Source: Desulfobacteraceae bacterium (lineage in GTDB: Bacteria > Desulfobacterota > Desulfobacteria > Desulfobacterales > Desulfobacteraceae). Taken from it: DNA of 6,609 nucleotides. The DNA lies in NCBI GenBank assembly GCA_023140455.1, contig JAGLLQ010000476.1, positions 1 through 6,609 on the forward strand. The letters run 5' to 3'. Shown piece by piece: positions 6,491 to 6,609 of this stretch. Position numbers and translations under genes: made by a program. Positions within the stretch are counted from its first letter, which is position 1; every line of letters starts with the position of its first letter. The notes beneath the pieces were generated by a model, which made no database searches, was not told the origin of the DNA, and saw only the letters and a list, made by a program, of their open reading frames with translations.

Positions 6491-6609
6491 TGATCTATTG
6501 ACCAGCAGATACAGCTTCTCACATTCATTTTACATCTCCAATATGCATATAGTATCCCTCACATAAAATTTCCAACACAATTTCTTTTTATTCATACTTT
6601 GCAATAATT
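6491..6609. other. AT-rich non-coding tail
   Basis: I see no gene or convincing terminator here. The only local structure is a 10-base perfect palindrome, ATATGCATAT, at 6541-6550, which is weak in such AT-rich sequence. On the minus strand a GGAG precedes an ATG, but that frame stops after 13 codons. The region is probably the intergenic space before the next gene. Confidence 0.4.

Overview
The window most likely comes from an anaerobic, moderately AT-rich bacterium, probably a sulfate-reducing Desulfobacterota lineage. This rests on an oxygen-sensitive glycyl radical enzyme (GRE) with its radical SAM activase, and on a DUF6765 protein, a family I associate with those bacteria. The taxonomic call is inference; no rRNA or tRNA is present. 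All supported genes are on the + strand.

Layout. An unrecognised small protein (80-364, frame open to the left window edge) is followed after 24 bases by a DUF6765 protein (389-1501). The next 78 bases hold a perfect inverted repeat overlapping a TTGACA box, read here as promoter and operator of the following operon. That operon is a GRE (1581-4031), an SCP2-like small protein (4049-4582), and the GRE activase (4579-5424, 4-base overlap with the SCP2 gene). After 22 bases, with its own strong ribosome binding site, comes a membrane protein. Its frame is cut by a TAA at 6092-6094 and then continues in the same frame with family-like sequence to 6490. The last 119 bases hold no gene I can support.

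How the genes work together. The activase (CX3CX2C radical SAM motif plus one extra four-Cys motif) should place the glycyl radical on Gly784 of the GRE, which then forms a thiyl radical on Cys448. The GRE keeps the Cys-X-Glu motif of the dehydratase, lyase and decarboxylase GREs, but the diol-binding His-Ser and Asp positions of glycerol dehydratase appear as Met-Ala and Ser. The substrate is therefore probably not a vicinal diol. An SCP2-like, lipid-binding type of protein sits between enzyme and activase where some GREs carry an Fe-S small subunit, which makes a hydrophobic or acyl-type substrate the most interesting hypothesis. The window has no microcompartment shell gene, transporter, regulator or downstream dehydrogenase to settle the pathway.
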